Under the pieces are notes generated by a model. The model made no database searches. It saw only the letters and a program-made list of their open reading frames with translations, and was not told where the DNA came from. This document shows positions 16,328 to 25,047 of a stretch of DNA of 64,000 bases, in pieces. Where the stretch lies: positions 1,736,001-1,800,000 of the forward strand of contig NZ_CP139348.1 of assembly GCF_038561965.1 (NCBI RefSeq), given 5' to 3'. This stretch comes from Stutzerimonas stutzeri. GTDB taxonomy: Bacteria; Pseudomonadota; Gammaproteobacteria; Pseudomonadales; Pseudomonadaceae. The stretch's first letter is position 1. The number at the start of each line of letters is the position of its first letter. Made by a program: the position numbers and the translations under genes.

Positions 16328-17121
16328 GAAGCTCATTAGGCATGGCTATCGCCACACTGCTGTTGGCCGGTTGCGCCAGTCAGGAAGCCGAGCGTGATAT
16401 CGCTCAGGCCTCTGCTGCGTTGGAGCGCGTCCAGGCCGACAGCATGGCTCAGCGTGCAGCGCCGAAGGACCTGCAGCGCGGCCTGGAAACGTTGCAGCGT
16501 GCCGAGCGCTTCAACGACTACTGGGGCGGCGCAGCCGATGCACGACATTACGCTTATCTGAGCCATCGCTATAGCGAGATTGCCGTGCAGCAAGGCGCTC
16601 TTTTGCAACACCAGGAGCAGGTTGCGCGCTTGGAGATGGAGCGTGACCGGCTGCGCCGCATGTTGCAGGACGCCCAGCTGATCACCGCTGAGCAGCAGGG
16701 CCGCTGGCTCGAAGATCAGATGATGAGTCTGGCGGCGAGTGAAACTGATCGCGGCATGGTGATGACGCTAGGTGACCTGCTGTTCCACGCTGGCAGCGCC
16801 GATCTGAACAGCTCCGCCAACCGGACCTTGCTCAAGCTCGTTCATTTCCTCCAGTTAAATCCGCAACGCAAGGTGCGCATCGAGGGCTACAGCGACAGTC
16901 GTGGCGATCCGCAAGCGAACCTGGCGCTGTCACAGGCGCGGGCGCAGACCGTCGCCGAGCTGTTGGTGAATCTCGGTATTGCTGTCGAGCGTATCGATGT
17001 GCGCGGCTATGGCGAGCGCTTCCCGTTGGCCGAGAACGCTTCAGCCCGTGGCCGTGCGCAGAATCGTCGAGTTGAAATACTGTTCTCCGATGCAGAGGGC
17101 GAGTTCGGTCCAGACCGCTAG
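16324..17121 (+). CDS. OmpA-like peptidoglycan-binding lipoprotein
   Basis: Lipoprotein of 265 residues with lipobox LLLAGC, a helical DUF4398-like N-terminal half with probable coiled coil (about residues 85-125), and a C-terminal OmpA domain (about 155-258) showing DLLFHAGSADLNSSANRTL, IEGYSDSRGD and the Arg-rich end GRAQNRRVEILF that contacts diaminopimelate in the family. It begins with GTG overlapping the preceding stop, so the two lipoproteins are probably made in fixed ratio and may form one envelope complex. Confidence 0.85.
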   Translation: MRSSLGMAIATLLLAGCASQEAERDIAQASAALERVQADSMAQRAAPKDLQRGLETLQRAERFNDYWGGAADARHYAYLSHRYSEIAVQQGALLQHQEQVARLEMERDRLRRMLQDAQLITAEQQGRWLEDQMMSLAASETDRGMVMTLGDLLFHAGSADLNSSANRTLLKLVHFLQLNPQRKVRIEGYSDSRGDPQANLALSQARAQTVAELLVNLGIAVERIDVRGYGERFPLAENASARGRAQNRRVEILFSDAEGEFGPDR

Positions 17122-17163
17122 TGCAAGTGCTCTAGACCGACTGTTTCGCCCACACGGAGCACA

Positions 17164-17208
17164 ACTGTATCGGTCATGTACGGTGCTGCTGAGCTACTGT
17201 TACGGTTC
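17164..17208 (+). promoter_or_regulatory. Direct repeats upstream of the mocR-type gene
   Basis: ACTGTATCGGTC (17164-17175) and ACTGTTACGGTTC (17196-17208) are near copies 32 bases apart (about three helical turns), with a partial ATGTACGGT copy between. MocR/GabR regulators often bind direct repeats, so this could be an autoregulatory operator. No recognised consensus was matched. Confidence 0.35.
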
Positions 17209-17229
17209 AGTTGGCAGGAGACCGACGAA

Positions 17230-18660
17230 ATGACCAATCTGTTGCTCTATCAGCGCATTGCTCAGCAGCTTGCCGAGGATATTCGGCGAGGCGTTTATCG
17301 ACCTGGTGAGCGTGTGCCCTCGGTGCGCAAGATGAGCCGACAGCTCAGCGTCAGCCATGCCACGGTGTTGCAAGCGTATGCCAATCTCGAGGATCAGGGC
17401 ATGATCCGCGCGCGTCCGCAATCCGGCTTCTATGTGCATCAGACGCCAGTGCTCACAGCGCCGATGCCTGATATCGCGCAGGTCGAGCGGCCGACGCTGG
17501 TTACCCGCAGCAGCATCATCAATCAGGTACTCAGCGAGTCACGCCGCGAGGGGCTGATCCCTCTGGGCGCAGCCGTGCCTCATGTCGATTACCTGCCGGT
17601 GCGGGCGCTGCATCAGCAACTGGCCAAAGTCACGCGCTTCCAGAGTCCGCGGGCGTTCAGTTACATGTTCAGCCCGGGTTATGAGCCGTTGCGGCGGCAG
17701 GTGGCGATTCGCATGCGCGATGCCGGTGTGGTGGTCGATTCGGGCGAGATCGTCATCACCCACGGTTGCGTCGACGCGCTGCAGATGTCCCTGCGTGTAC
17801 TTACCAAACCTGGCGATCTGATCGCAGCCGAGTCGCCGACGTACTACGGGCTGTTGCAGTTGGCCGATCTACTCGGCCTCAAGGTCATCGAAATCCCGAG
17901 CGACCCGGATACCGGCATGAGTCTGGAAGCGCTGCAGTTGGCTGCGGGGCAGTGGCCCATCAAAGCGCTGGTGCTGACTGCACGCCTGAGCAATCCGCTG
18001 GGTGTGAGCATGCCAGACCATCGGCAGAAGCAATTGCTGAGTCTGGCGGCGCGCTTCGATATCCAGATTGTCGAGGACGATATCTATGGGGAGCTGATGT
18101 TCGATCAGGACCAGTACAAAGCGCTCAAGTCCAATGATCGGGACGGGCGGGTCATCTACTGCTCAAGCTTTTCCAAGACGCTGTCACCTGGCGTGCGTAT
18201 CGGCTGGGTCATCGCTGGCCGGCATCAACCGGAGATCGAGCGGTTGCAGACGTTCAGCACTCATTCAGCCTGTAGCGTCACGCAGATGGGAGTGGCGGCT
18301 TATCTAGAAAATGGTGGCTACGACCGGCACCTGCGGGCGATTCGCCAGGAATATCGCAAAAACCTCAGCGCTTTCCAGCTGGCGGTACAGCGCTATTTCC
18401 CGGAAGGCACCCAGATGACGCGGCCCAAGGGCAACTTCATTCTCTGGGTCAGCCTGCCGGTGCGGGTCAACACGCAGGATCTGCACGTACGGGCTCTGGA
18501 GCAGGGCATCAGCATCGCGCCTGGGTTGATCTTCAGCAACACTGAACAATTCAACCACTGTATTCGTCTCAACTGTGGGCTCCCTTGGAACAACGAGACC
18601 GAGCGAGCGCTGCGGACGCTCGGGCAGCTGGCTTCGGAACTGTGCCGGGACGCACAATAG
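17230..18660 (+). CDS. MocR-family regulator (GntR HTH fused to aminotransferase domain)
   Basis: Transcription factor of 476 residues. Residues about 1-75 are a GntR winged helix (GVYRPGERVPSVRKMSRQLSV, SHATVLQAYANLE), and the rest is a fold type I aminotransferase domain with the PLP lysine in CSSFSKTLSPGVRIGW and the aspartate in IVEDDIYGELMFD. In the studied relatives PLP acts as effector or senses an amino compound rather than catalysing turnover. The ATG at 17230 is preferred; an in-frame ATG at 17176 would place 18 unrelated residues first. No obvious target gene lies next to it; its regulon is unknown. Confidence 0.88.
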   Translation: MTNLLLYQRIAQQLAEDIRRGVYRPGERVPSVRKMSRQLSVSHATVLQAYANLEDQGMIRARPQSGFYVHQTPVLTAPMPDIAQVERPTLVTRSSIINQVLSESRREGLIPLGAAVPHVDYLPVRALHQQLAKVTRFQSPRAFSYMFSPGYEPLRRQVAIRMRDAGVVVDSGEIVITHGCVDALQMSLRVLTKPGDLIAAESPTYYGLLQLADLLGLKVIEIPSDPDTGMSLEALQLAAGQWPIKALVLTARLSNPLGVSMPDHRQKQLLSLAARFDIQIVEDDIYGELMFDQDQYKALKSNDRDGRVIYCSSFSKTLSPGVRIGWVIAGRHQPEIERLQTFSTHSACSVTQMGVAAYLENGGYDRHLRAIRQEYRKNLSAFQLAVQRYFPEGTQMTRPKGNFILWVSLPVRVNTQDLHVRALEQGISIAPGLIFSNTEQFNHCIRLNCGLPWNNETERALRTLGQLASELCRDAQ

Positions 18661-18694
18661 ATACCGTTCATTTGCAGTCATGAGGTAGGTCCAC

Positions 18695-19237
18695 ATGCAT
18701 AGGCCGCTGCTACTGGTGTTGCTGTCCCTGGCCTTGCTAGGCGGATGTGGTGACGATGACGCGAAGCCCGAACAGGCGACGGCGCCAGGGCAACCGACGC
18801 AGGCGCCTGTCACCGACGAGCCAGCCGAGGGGCCGCCCGATCTGGAGATCGAGCTGGCACCGGCTGAAGAATCCGCCAATGCGGATCGACCAGACGTACA
18901 GATCAATATTCCAGAACCAGAACCAGAACCAGATCCAGAACCAGAGCCAACTGCAGTACCCGCTCCGAAGCCAGTTTCAGCACCGGCCAAGCGGCAAGCG
19001 GCCGTGAAACCAGCAGAGGACGAGCTCCCCGCACCTGTGCTTGATCTACATTTACCGGAGGAGCTGGCGCAGGAATTGATGCCCACGGTGAATGCCGAGG
19101 CAGCTCAGTTGCTACCACCTCTTTTTGGGGCGGGAAAAGCGCAGTCGATGCAAATCGGCGGGCGCCTCATTTCTAGTGAAGATGACGATGAGGCGTTAAT
19201 TGATGGCGCCGAGATTCGCTTCGAATTCAAGCGCTGA
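18695..19237 (+). CDS. Hypothetical lipoprotein with Pro-Glu repeats
   Basis: No family recognised. The 180-residue product has a signal peptide with lipobox LLGGCG (Cys about residue 18), a long acidic, Pro-rich, probably unfolded region (about 20-110) including IPEPEPEPDPEPEP, and a more ordered C-terminus with LPEELAQELMPTVN and a final beta-like stretch. The Pro-rich stretch could span the periplasm in the way TonB does. It sits alone between a + strand regulator and a convergent GGDEF-EAL gene. Confidence 0.7.
   Translation: MHRPLLLVLLSLALLGGCGDDDAKPEQATAPGQPTQAPVTDEPAEGPPDLEIELAPAEESANADRPDVQINIPEPEPEPDPEPEPTAVPAPKPVSAPAKRQAAVKPAEDELPAPVLDLHLPEELAQELMPTVNAEAAQLLPPLFGAGKAQSMQIGGRLISSEDDDEALIDGAEIRFEFKR
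18911..18946 (+). repeat. Hexanucleotide tandem repeat (CCAGAA)n inside lipoprotein gene
   Basis: Six consecutive units of CCAGAA or one-base variants (CCAGAT, CCAGAG) encode alternating Pro and Glu/Asp. Because the unit is six bases, slippage would change the number of Pro-Glu pairs without breaking the frame. Confidence 0.85.
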
Positions 19238-19262
19238 TCCGGCTGGAAGCCCGCTGCGCGAC

Positions 19263-21830
19263 TCAGCCCGCATTGATCGGACGGGCCAGTAGCCTCTGCA
19301 GCTCATCGGCTGGCAGCGGATAACTCATGTGGAAACCTTGCACTTCGGTGCAGCCGTCATCGGTCAGCAGGCGCAGCTGTTGTTCGGTCTCAACGCCTTC
19401 TGCGGTCACGCGCATCCGCAGCCCGCGGCCCAGCTCGATCAGTGCGCGGACAATTGAGTGATCCTCTGTCGATTGCTCGATACCGGCCACGAAGCTGTTA
19501 TCAATCTTTATTACATCGAATGGGTAGTGGCGCAGGTTGGTCAGCGATGAGTAACCGGTGCCGAAGTCATCCACCGCTAGGTGGACACCGAGTGTTTTTA
19601 TGCTCCTCAGCAGGTCGAGGGTGCTCTGAGTTTCCCGCAGCAGCGCACTTTCGGTGATTTCCAGCTCCAGCCGTTCGCCCGGTAGGCCGTTCTCGCGGAG
19701 TGCCTGGGCGATCTCTTCGAGCAATCGATCATCATGTAGCTGCAAGGGTGAAAGGTTGACCGAGACTGCTGTGTCGCCTGGCCAGCGGGCGGCCTGGCGA
19801 CAGGCTTGATGCAGCACCCAGCGCCCGAGCGGAATGATCAGCCCAGTTTCCTCGGCCAGCGCAATGAAGTGCTCCGGCAGCAGCAAACCTCGCTCAGGAT
19901 GATGCCAGCGCAGCAGCGCTTCGGCGCCGACGATCTGCATGCCCTTGCTCAAGTAGCGTGGCTGATAGTGAACCTCCAGTTGCTGCTCGGCGATTGCGGT
20001 GCGCAGCTCCTCTTCGCGTCGAAGTCGCTCATGCAGGCGCAGGTCCATTTCGCGACCATAGGCGCGCCATGTTCCACGGCCTGCGTCCTTGGCCTGGTAC
20101 AGGGCAATGTCGGCACAGCGCAGCAGTTCGTTGGCTTGCGAAGCGTCGTTCGGAGCCAGGGCCACGCCGATGCTGGCGCCAATGCTGATCTGCTGATCCT
20201 CGTAGAGGAAGGGCGTACTGAGCGCCTCGATGATGCGATTGCAAAGACGATCAATGTCTTCGTCTTCGCTCATGCGGTGAAGCGCGACGACGAATTCATC
20301 GCCACCCAGTCGCGCCACCAGATCGCCGTCCCGGGTGTGCTGACGCAGGCGTGAGGCCACTCCGATCAGGACTTCATCGCCCGCCGCGTGGCCGAGGGTG
20401 TCGTTGACTGGCTTGAACCGATCCAGGTCTATGTAAAGCAGAGTCAGGGTAGAGCCGCTGCGCATTGAGGCCAGGTTGTGATCGAGGTAATCGCGCAACC
20501 GAGTGCGGTTGGGCAGCCCGGTCAACGCATCGTGCTGGGACAGGTACTGAACGCGTGCTTGCGCCTTGGTCTCCTCGGTGATGTCGCTAGCCGTTCCGCG
20601 GTAGCCGTTCAGTACGCCGTCATGCTGAATCGCACGGGCGGCCAGCCGGCAGTACCGCTCGCAGCCATCGGCAGCGCGATAGCTGCTGCGCAAAGGCGCG
20701 GTTTGCGGCGCTTCGAGCCAGCTCTGCAGGGCTGCGCTGTCGGTGATCAATAAATCCAGCAGGGGACGACCGAGCCATTGTTTGGGCTCGTGCCCCGTTA
20801 TCTGTCGGAAGCGATTGGAAAGAAAAGTGAGCCGAGCCTGCTCGTCGGTTTCCCAGATCCAGTCGGATGCAGCCTCGGCGACATCACGAAAACGTTCCTC
20901 GCTTTCTGCCAGCGCGCTGCGGCTCGCGGCGAGCCGCGCGTAGCTGACATCCAGCATGTGCAGGGCGCGTAATGCGTGCCGTATGAGCAGCCATGCAAGC
21001 AGGCCCAGGCCCAGCGCGACGGCGAAGAGAACAGGCAGCGTAATCAGCAGGAGCAGGCGCCCAGGTTGGGCCGCAGCCCAGGTGATATGCAGAGTTGTCC
21101 CGTCCTCCATGGATTGCCTTAGGGTTGGGCCATCCTCAGACGCCGGGTCCACCCGCAAGCGCATATCGTCCACTGCATATTGCTCGCCGATTTCCTTCAG
21201 TCGCTCGGCATCGAGCACGTCCACGAACAGCAGGGTCGACGCCGATCCTGCATGCGCTTCGACGTCCGCCCCACCAGTGGTCAGGACAGCCGCGGCGACC
21301 AGTGCCGGTCGGCCTTCAGCCCATAGCAGCGCGGTGACGCCGGAGTCTTCCTCGACTGCTTCGCGGGCTCGTGCCAACAACTCCGGTAATCCGTGTTGGA
21401 GATATTCGAAGCCGTCGATGGCCTGTAGTTTGCCGCGGACGACCGAGTACGCGGTGTCTCCCTCAGGGGTGATGACCAGCACCGCTTCGTAGTGGAAGTC
21501 CTTGTATAGCGAGGGGCCGAGATTGGCCTGGGAATAGGCCCAGCCCGTGTCGACCTGCTTGCTGAGGTGCACATATGCGTCGCCCCAGAAGGCGTAGTCG
21601 ACGATGGAGCGATTTATCCAGTCGTGCTGCGCTTGCAAAGCCTTGCTGACGAGAAAGTGGCTGTGCTGCAGCGCGTCCTGATCGATTCGCCGCGCGATGT
21701 GTATGACGGCGAATGCGGCTGCGACGATCGCGACAACCAGCAGTGCGACCATGCCGGGGAGTATGCGTCGAGCGAAGATTGTTTTGGCCTGCGGCTTTAC
21801 CGGGCCATCGCCAGAGGAGGGGATTTGCAT
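19263..21830 (-). CDS. CHASE4-PAS-GGDEF-EAL signalling protein (c-di-GMP turnover)
   Basis: Inner-membrane protein of 855 residues. Domains in order: membrane helix (about 20-42), periplasmic CHASE4-like sensor (about 50-250, WINRSIVDYAFWGDAYVHL), second helix (about 262-287), PAS domain (about 315-425), GGDEF (motif at 509-513) and EAL (motif at 637). The cyclase looks intact (ARLGGDEFVVAL) with an RDGD inhibitory site five residues before it. The phosphodiesterase marks EALLRW, NLSP, DDFGTGYSSL, KIDNSFV and AEGVET are also present, so both activities are possible. Flagellar genes lie further right, but nothing ties it to them directly. Confidence 0.92.
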   Translation of the reverse strand: MQIPSSGDGPVKPQAKTIFARRILPGMVALLVVAIVAAAFAVIHIARRIDQDALQHSHFLVSKALQAQHDWINRSIVDYAFWGDAYVHLSKQVDTGWAYSQANLGPSLYKDFHYEAVLVITPEGDTAYSVVRGKLQAIDGFEYLQHGLPELLARAREAVEEDSGVTALLWAEGRPALVAAAVLTTGGADVEAHAGSASTLLFVDVLDAERLKEIGEQYAVDDMRLRVDPASEDGPTLRQSMEDGTTLHITWAAAQPGRLLLLITLPVLFAVALGLGLLAWLLIRHALRALHMLDVSYARLAASRSALAESEERFRDVAEAASDWIWETDEQARLTFLSNRFRQITGHEPKQWLGRPLLDLLITDSAALQSWLEAPQTAPLRSSYRAADGCERYCRLAARAIQHDGVLNGYRGTASDITEETKAQARVQYLSQHDALTGLPNRTRLRDYLDHNLASMRSGSTLTLLYIDLDRFKPVNDTLGHAAGDEVLIGVASRLRQHTRDGDLVARLGGDEFVVALHRMSEDEDIDRLCNRIIEALSTPFLYEDQQISIGASIGVALAPNDASQANELLRCADIALYQAKDAGRGTWRAYGREMDLRLHERLRREEELRTAIAEQQLEVHYQPRYLSKGMQIVGAEALLRWHHPERGLLLPEHFIALAEETGLIIPLGRWVLHQACRQAARWPGDTAVSVNLSPLQLHDDRLLEEIAQALRENGLPGERLELEITESALLRETQSTLDLLRSIKTLGVHLAVDDFGTGYSSLTNLRHYPFDVIKIDNSFVAGIEQSTEDHSIVRALIELGRGLRMRVTAEGVETEQQLRLLTDDGCTEVQGFHMSYPLPADELQRLLARPINAG

Positions 21831-21929
21831 GAGGGAGTCCTGCCAGAACTACTGGATCGCGGCGATCAAGGCATACTGCCACTTGTGGTGAGCGAGCGCA
21901 TCTGAAAGCTATCGAGGGTTCATGCCGGC

Positions 21930-22097
21930 TCAGCGGTCACGGGAATCCTGGGCATCCGCCTCGGCATTGCGTTGGGCAACACGCTGTTTCTGCTCATCGG
22001 TCAGTGGAATCTTGCGTGCGGTCGAGCGGAGCATCAGCAGGCTGCCAACGATCGATCCCAGTGCGACGAGCAGAATCAGCCAGAAATACCAGGGCAT
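21930..22097 (-). CDS. DUF2897 family membrane mini-protein
   Basis: A 55-residue protein beginning MPWYFWLILLVALGSIVGSL, with one membrane helix (about residues 4-23) and a charged tail (KIPLTDEQKQRVAQ) that faces the cytoplasm by the positive-inside rule. It matches the DUF2897 family of Pseudomonas, of unknown role. CCCGGAGGACAAC provides a strong ribosome-binding site before the ATG. Confidence 0.85.
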   Translation of the reverse strand: MPWYFWLILLVALGSIVGSLLMLRSTARKIPLTDEQKQRVAQRNAEADAQDSRDR

Positions 22098-22271
22098 GTT
22101 GTCCTCCGGGCGGGCGTTGAGTGGGTGACAGAGCGTTGCAGTACTTTACTTGGCTGCGCCTGTGCGGTCACCGTTTGCGTCGGCGCACGTTTGGTTTGAC
22201 CCTCGGCGAGGGCTTTCGTCGCATGTTGCGTTTTCTGCGACAATGCGCGCCGACTTTTCCGAGGACGTGTC

Positions 22272-22967
22272 ATGACCTGCCAGACTCCGATTATCGTAGC
22301 GCTCGATTTCCCATCCCGCGATGCCGCGCTGGCGTTGGCGCGGCAGCTTGATCCCAGGCTGTGCCGGGTCAAGGTCGGCAAGGAATTGTTCACGCGGTGC
22401 GGCCCGGCGATAGTCGAGGCGTTGCAGGGGATGGGCTTCGAGGTGTTTCTCGATCTCAAGTTTCACGACATTCCCAACACCACGGCCATGGCGGTTAAGG
22501 CTGCCGCCGAGCTGGGCGTGTGGATGGTCAATGTGCACTGCTCCGGCGGGCTGCGGATGATGGCGGCGTGTCGTGAAACACTTGAGGGCATGACCGCGCC
22601 CACGCCGCTGCTGATCGGTGTCACCGTGCTGACCAGCATGGAGCAGGACGATCTCGCCGGCATCGGTCTGGATATCGCGCCGCAGGAGCAGGTGTTGCGG
22701 CTGGCCGGTTTGGCCGCCCAGGCGGGACTCGATGGGCTGGTCTGTTCCGCGCAGGAAGCGCTACCGCTCAAGGCGCAGTTCCCCGCGCTGCAGCTGGTTA
22801 CCCCAGGTATCCGGCCTGCCGGCAGTGCGCAGGACGATCAGCGCCGCATTCTCACGCCAGCCCAGGCGATGGCTGCAGGTTCCGATTATCTGGTGATCGG
22901 CCGGCCTATTGCGCAGGCTGCCGACCCTGCGCAAGCACTGGCAGCCGTGGTGGCTGAGCTGGCATGA
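22272..22967 (+). CDS. pyrF: Orotidine 5'-phosphate decarboxylase
   Basis: Last step of de novo UMP synthesis. The TIM-barrel protein has 231 residues with the catalytic Lys-Asp array in VFLDLKFHDIPNTTAMA and the phosphate-binding end VTPGIRPAGSAQDDQRR with GSDYLVIGRPI. The preceding divergent mini-gene suggests its own promoter in 22098-22271, but I cannot pick one. A hairpin terminator follows directly. Confidence 0.96.
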   Translation: MTCQTPIIVALDFPSRDAALALARQLDPRLCRVKVGKELFTRCGPAIVEALQGMGFEVFLDLKFHDIPNTTAMAVKAAAELGVWMVNVHCSGGLRMMAACRETLEGMTAPTPLLIGVTVLTSMEQDDLAGIGLDIAPQEQVLRLAGLAAQAGLDGLVCSAQEALPLKAQFPALQLVTPGIRPAGSAQDDQRRILTPAQAMAAGSDYLVIGRPIAQAADPAQALAAVVAELA

Positions 22968-22969
22968 CG

Positions 22970-23001
22970 AAAAAAGGCTGAGCCGCAAGGCTCAGCCTTT
23001 G
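22970..23001. terminator. Terminator between pyrF and the MDR oxidoreductase
   Basis: AGGCTGAGCC-gcaa-GGCTCAGCCT forms a ten-base stem. The T tract is stronger on the minus strand (six T) than on the plus strand (three T), so it serves the oxidoreductase gene best and pyrF less well. Confidence 0.85.
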
Positions 23002-23018
23002 TCGAAGCGGGCAGGTAA

Positions 23019-24023
23019 TCAGCTGACCTTGAGCACCAGCTTGCCGAAGTTGCCGCCAGTGAACAGTTTCATCAGGGTTTCAGGGAAGGTCTGCAGCCCT
23101 TCGATGATGTCTTCCTTGCTTTTCAGCTGGCCGCTGGCGAGCCATTCAGCCATGTCGCGCATCGCCTCGGGATAGCGCGAGACGTAGTCGGTTACCACCA
23201 TGCCCTCCATCCGTGCGCGATTGACCAGCAGCGACAGGTAGTTGGACGGACCCTTCACCGCCTCCTTGTTGTTGTACTGGCTGATAGCGCCACAGATCAC
23301 CACCCGCGCGCCGACACTGATGCGTTGCAATACCGTATCGAGGATGTCGCCGCCGACGTTATCGAAGTACACATCGACGCCTTTGGGGCACTCGCGCTTC
23401 AGGCCAGCCGCCAGGTCTTCGTTCTTGTAATCAATGGCGCCATCGAAGCCGAGCTTCTCGGTGAGGAAGCGGCACTTGTCCGCGCCGCCGGCGATGCCTA
23501 CCACTCGGCAGCCCTTGATCTTGGCGATCTGCCCGGCAATGCTGCCGACCGCGCCGGCGGCACCGGAGATCACCACGGTCTCGCCGGCCTTGGGCTGGCC
23601 GACCGCAAGCAACGCGAAGTAGGCGGTCATGCCGGTCATGCCCAGCGCGGAGAGGTAGCGGGGCAGCGGCGCCTGCTGCGGATCGACCTTGTAGAAGCCC
23701 CTCGGCTCGCCCAGGTAGTACGCCTGGATACCCAGCGCACCGTTTACATAGTCGCCTTCCTTGTAGTCCGGATGCTGCGAGGCGATCACCTTGCCCACGC
23801 CGAGCGCGCGCATCACTTCACCGATGCCTACCGGCGGAATATAGGACTTGGCGTCGTTCATCCAGCCGCGCATGGCCGGGTCGATGGACAGGTACTCGAC
23901 CTTTACCAGAATCTGATTGGGCCCAGGCTCACCCACCGGCTTCTCGACGTAGTCGAAGGTTTCCCGGGTCGGCGCACCGATTGGCCGCTGGGCTAGCAGG
24001 AATTGCTGGTTGAGCAGGGTCAT
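23019..24023 (-). CDS. NADPH-dependent MDR oxidoreductase (CurA/YncB group)
   Basis: Zinc-free medium-chain dehydrogenase/reductase of 334 residues. It has the NADPH-binding Rossmann motif GAAGAVGSIAGQIAKIKG and the group signature VEYLSIDPAMRGWMND; relatives reduce alkenal double bonds, for example prostaglandin or curcumin reductases. I start at ATG 24023 (MTLLNQQFLLAQRP); the longer open frame upstream is not conserved-looking and runs antisense to the SDR gene. Substrate unknown. Divergent from the SDR gene. Confidence 0.87.
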   Translation of the reverse strand: MTLLNQQFLLAQRPIGAPTRETFDYVEKPVGEPGPNQILVKVEYLSIDPAMRGWMNDAKSYIPPVGIGEVMRALGVGKVIASQHPDYKEGDYVNGALGIQAYYLGEPRGFYKVDPQQAPLPRYLSALGMTGMTAYFALLAVGQPKAGETVVISGAAGAVGSIAGQIAKIKGCRVVGIAGGADKCRFLTEKLGFDGAIDYKNEDLAAGLKRECPKGVDVYFDNVGGDILDTVLQRISVGARVVICGAISQYNNKEAVKGPSNYLSLLVNRARMEGMVVTDYVSRYPEAMRDMAEWLASGQLKSKEDIIEGLQTFPETLMKLFTGGNFGKLVLKVS

Positions 24024-24240
24024 GAAATAAGCCTCGTGTTTGCGAAAGGTTTGGTTTAGCCCGGCCAGCGCCGCACCGCAAGGTACGTGGGCAGCTTGGA
24101 ATGAACGGGCATCCAGTTCGGTGATATGACCGTGGCGGCAGTTAAATGCGCCAGCGCATAGCGGTATAAGTTCGACCGGGAAGTCTTGTGTGGTCATTTC
24201 GCGGCCACAAGGCGAGTCGAATTCTTCGGGAAGAACAATC

Positions 24241-25002
24241 ATGAGCATGACATTCTCCGGGCAGGTCGCCCTGGTTACCGGCGCAGCGGCAGGAATAGGG
24301 CGCGCAACGGCGCAAGCATTCGCCGAGCAGGGCCTCAAGGTCGTGTTGGCCGACATCGACGAAGCGGGCATCCGTGATGGTGCAGAGAGCATTCGTGCCG
24401 CCGGTGGTGAAGCAATCGCCGTGCGCTGCGACGTGACGCGTGATGCGGAAGTCAAGGCGCTCATCGAGCAGACGCTGGCGCAATACGGGCGGCTCGATTA
24501 CGCATTCAATAATGCCGGTATCGAGATCGAGCAGGGTCGGTTGGCCGAAGGCAGCGAGGCGGAGTTCGACGCGATCATGGGCGTCAACGTCAAGGGCGTC
24601 TGGCTGTGCATGAAGCACCAACTGCCGGTCATGCTGGCGCAGGGTGGCGGTGCCATCGTCAATACCGCGTCGGTCGCAGGCCTCGGCGCGGCGCCGAAGA
24701 TGAGCATTTATGCGGCGTCCAAGCATGCGGTAATCGGCCTGACCAAGTCGGCGGCGATCGAGTACGCGAAGAAGAAGATTCGGGTGAATGCGGTGTGTCC
24801 GGCAGTGATCGACACTGACATGTTCCGTCGCGCCTACGAGGCCGATCCGCGCAAGGCTGAGTTTGCCGCGGCGATGCACCCGGTGGGCCGGATTGGGAAG
24901 GTTGAGGAGATCGCAACAGCGGTGTTGTATCTGTGCTGCGATGGCGCCGCGTTTACCACCGGCCAAGCGTTGGCGGTGGATGGCGGGGCAACGGCGATCT
25001 AA
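24241..25002 (+). CDS. Short-chain dehydrogenase/reductase
   Basis: Classical SDR of 253 residues with the cofactor motif TGAAAGIG, the NNAG motif, the catalytic Ser in NTASVAGLGAAP and YAASK with Tyr and Lys. The Asp ending beta-2 (VVLADIDEAG) suggests NAD(H) preference. The frame extends upstream, but ATG 24241 follows GGGAAGAAC as ribosome-binding site and starts at the family position; a second ATG lies at 24247. Divergent from the MDR oxidoreductase; substrate unknown. Confidence 0.87.
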   Translation: MSMTFSGQVALVTGAAAGIGRATAQAFAEQGLKVVLADIDEAGIRDGAESIRAAGGEAIAVRCDVTRDAEVKALIEQTLAQYGRLDYAFNNAGIEIEQGRLAEGSEAEFDAIMGVNVKGVWLCMKHQLPVMLAQGGGAIVNTASVAGLGAAPKMSIYAASKHAVIGLTKSAAIEYAKKKIRVNAVCPAVIDTDMFRRAYEADPRKAEFAAAMHPVGRIGKVEEIATAVLYLCCDGAAFTTGQALAVDGGATAI

Positions 25003-25047
25003 CGGCGAGCCCGGCGCTGTCTAGCCGGGCACTATTTGCTGCGTCGC

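Noticed and set aside
24142..24966. Antisense frame opposite the SDR gene
   Set aside because: Mirror of a high-GC gene; no recognisable domain and no ribosome-binding site.
24961..25047. GCCCGGC-gctgtcta-GCCGGGC stem between SDR and benE-like genes
   Set aside because: A stem exists at about 25008-25030 but neither strand has a T run, so I do not call a terminator.
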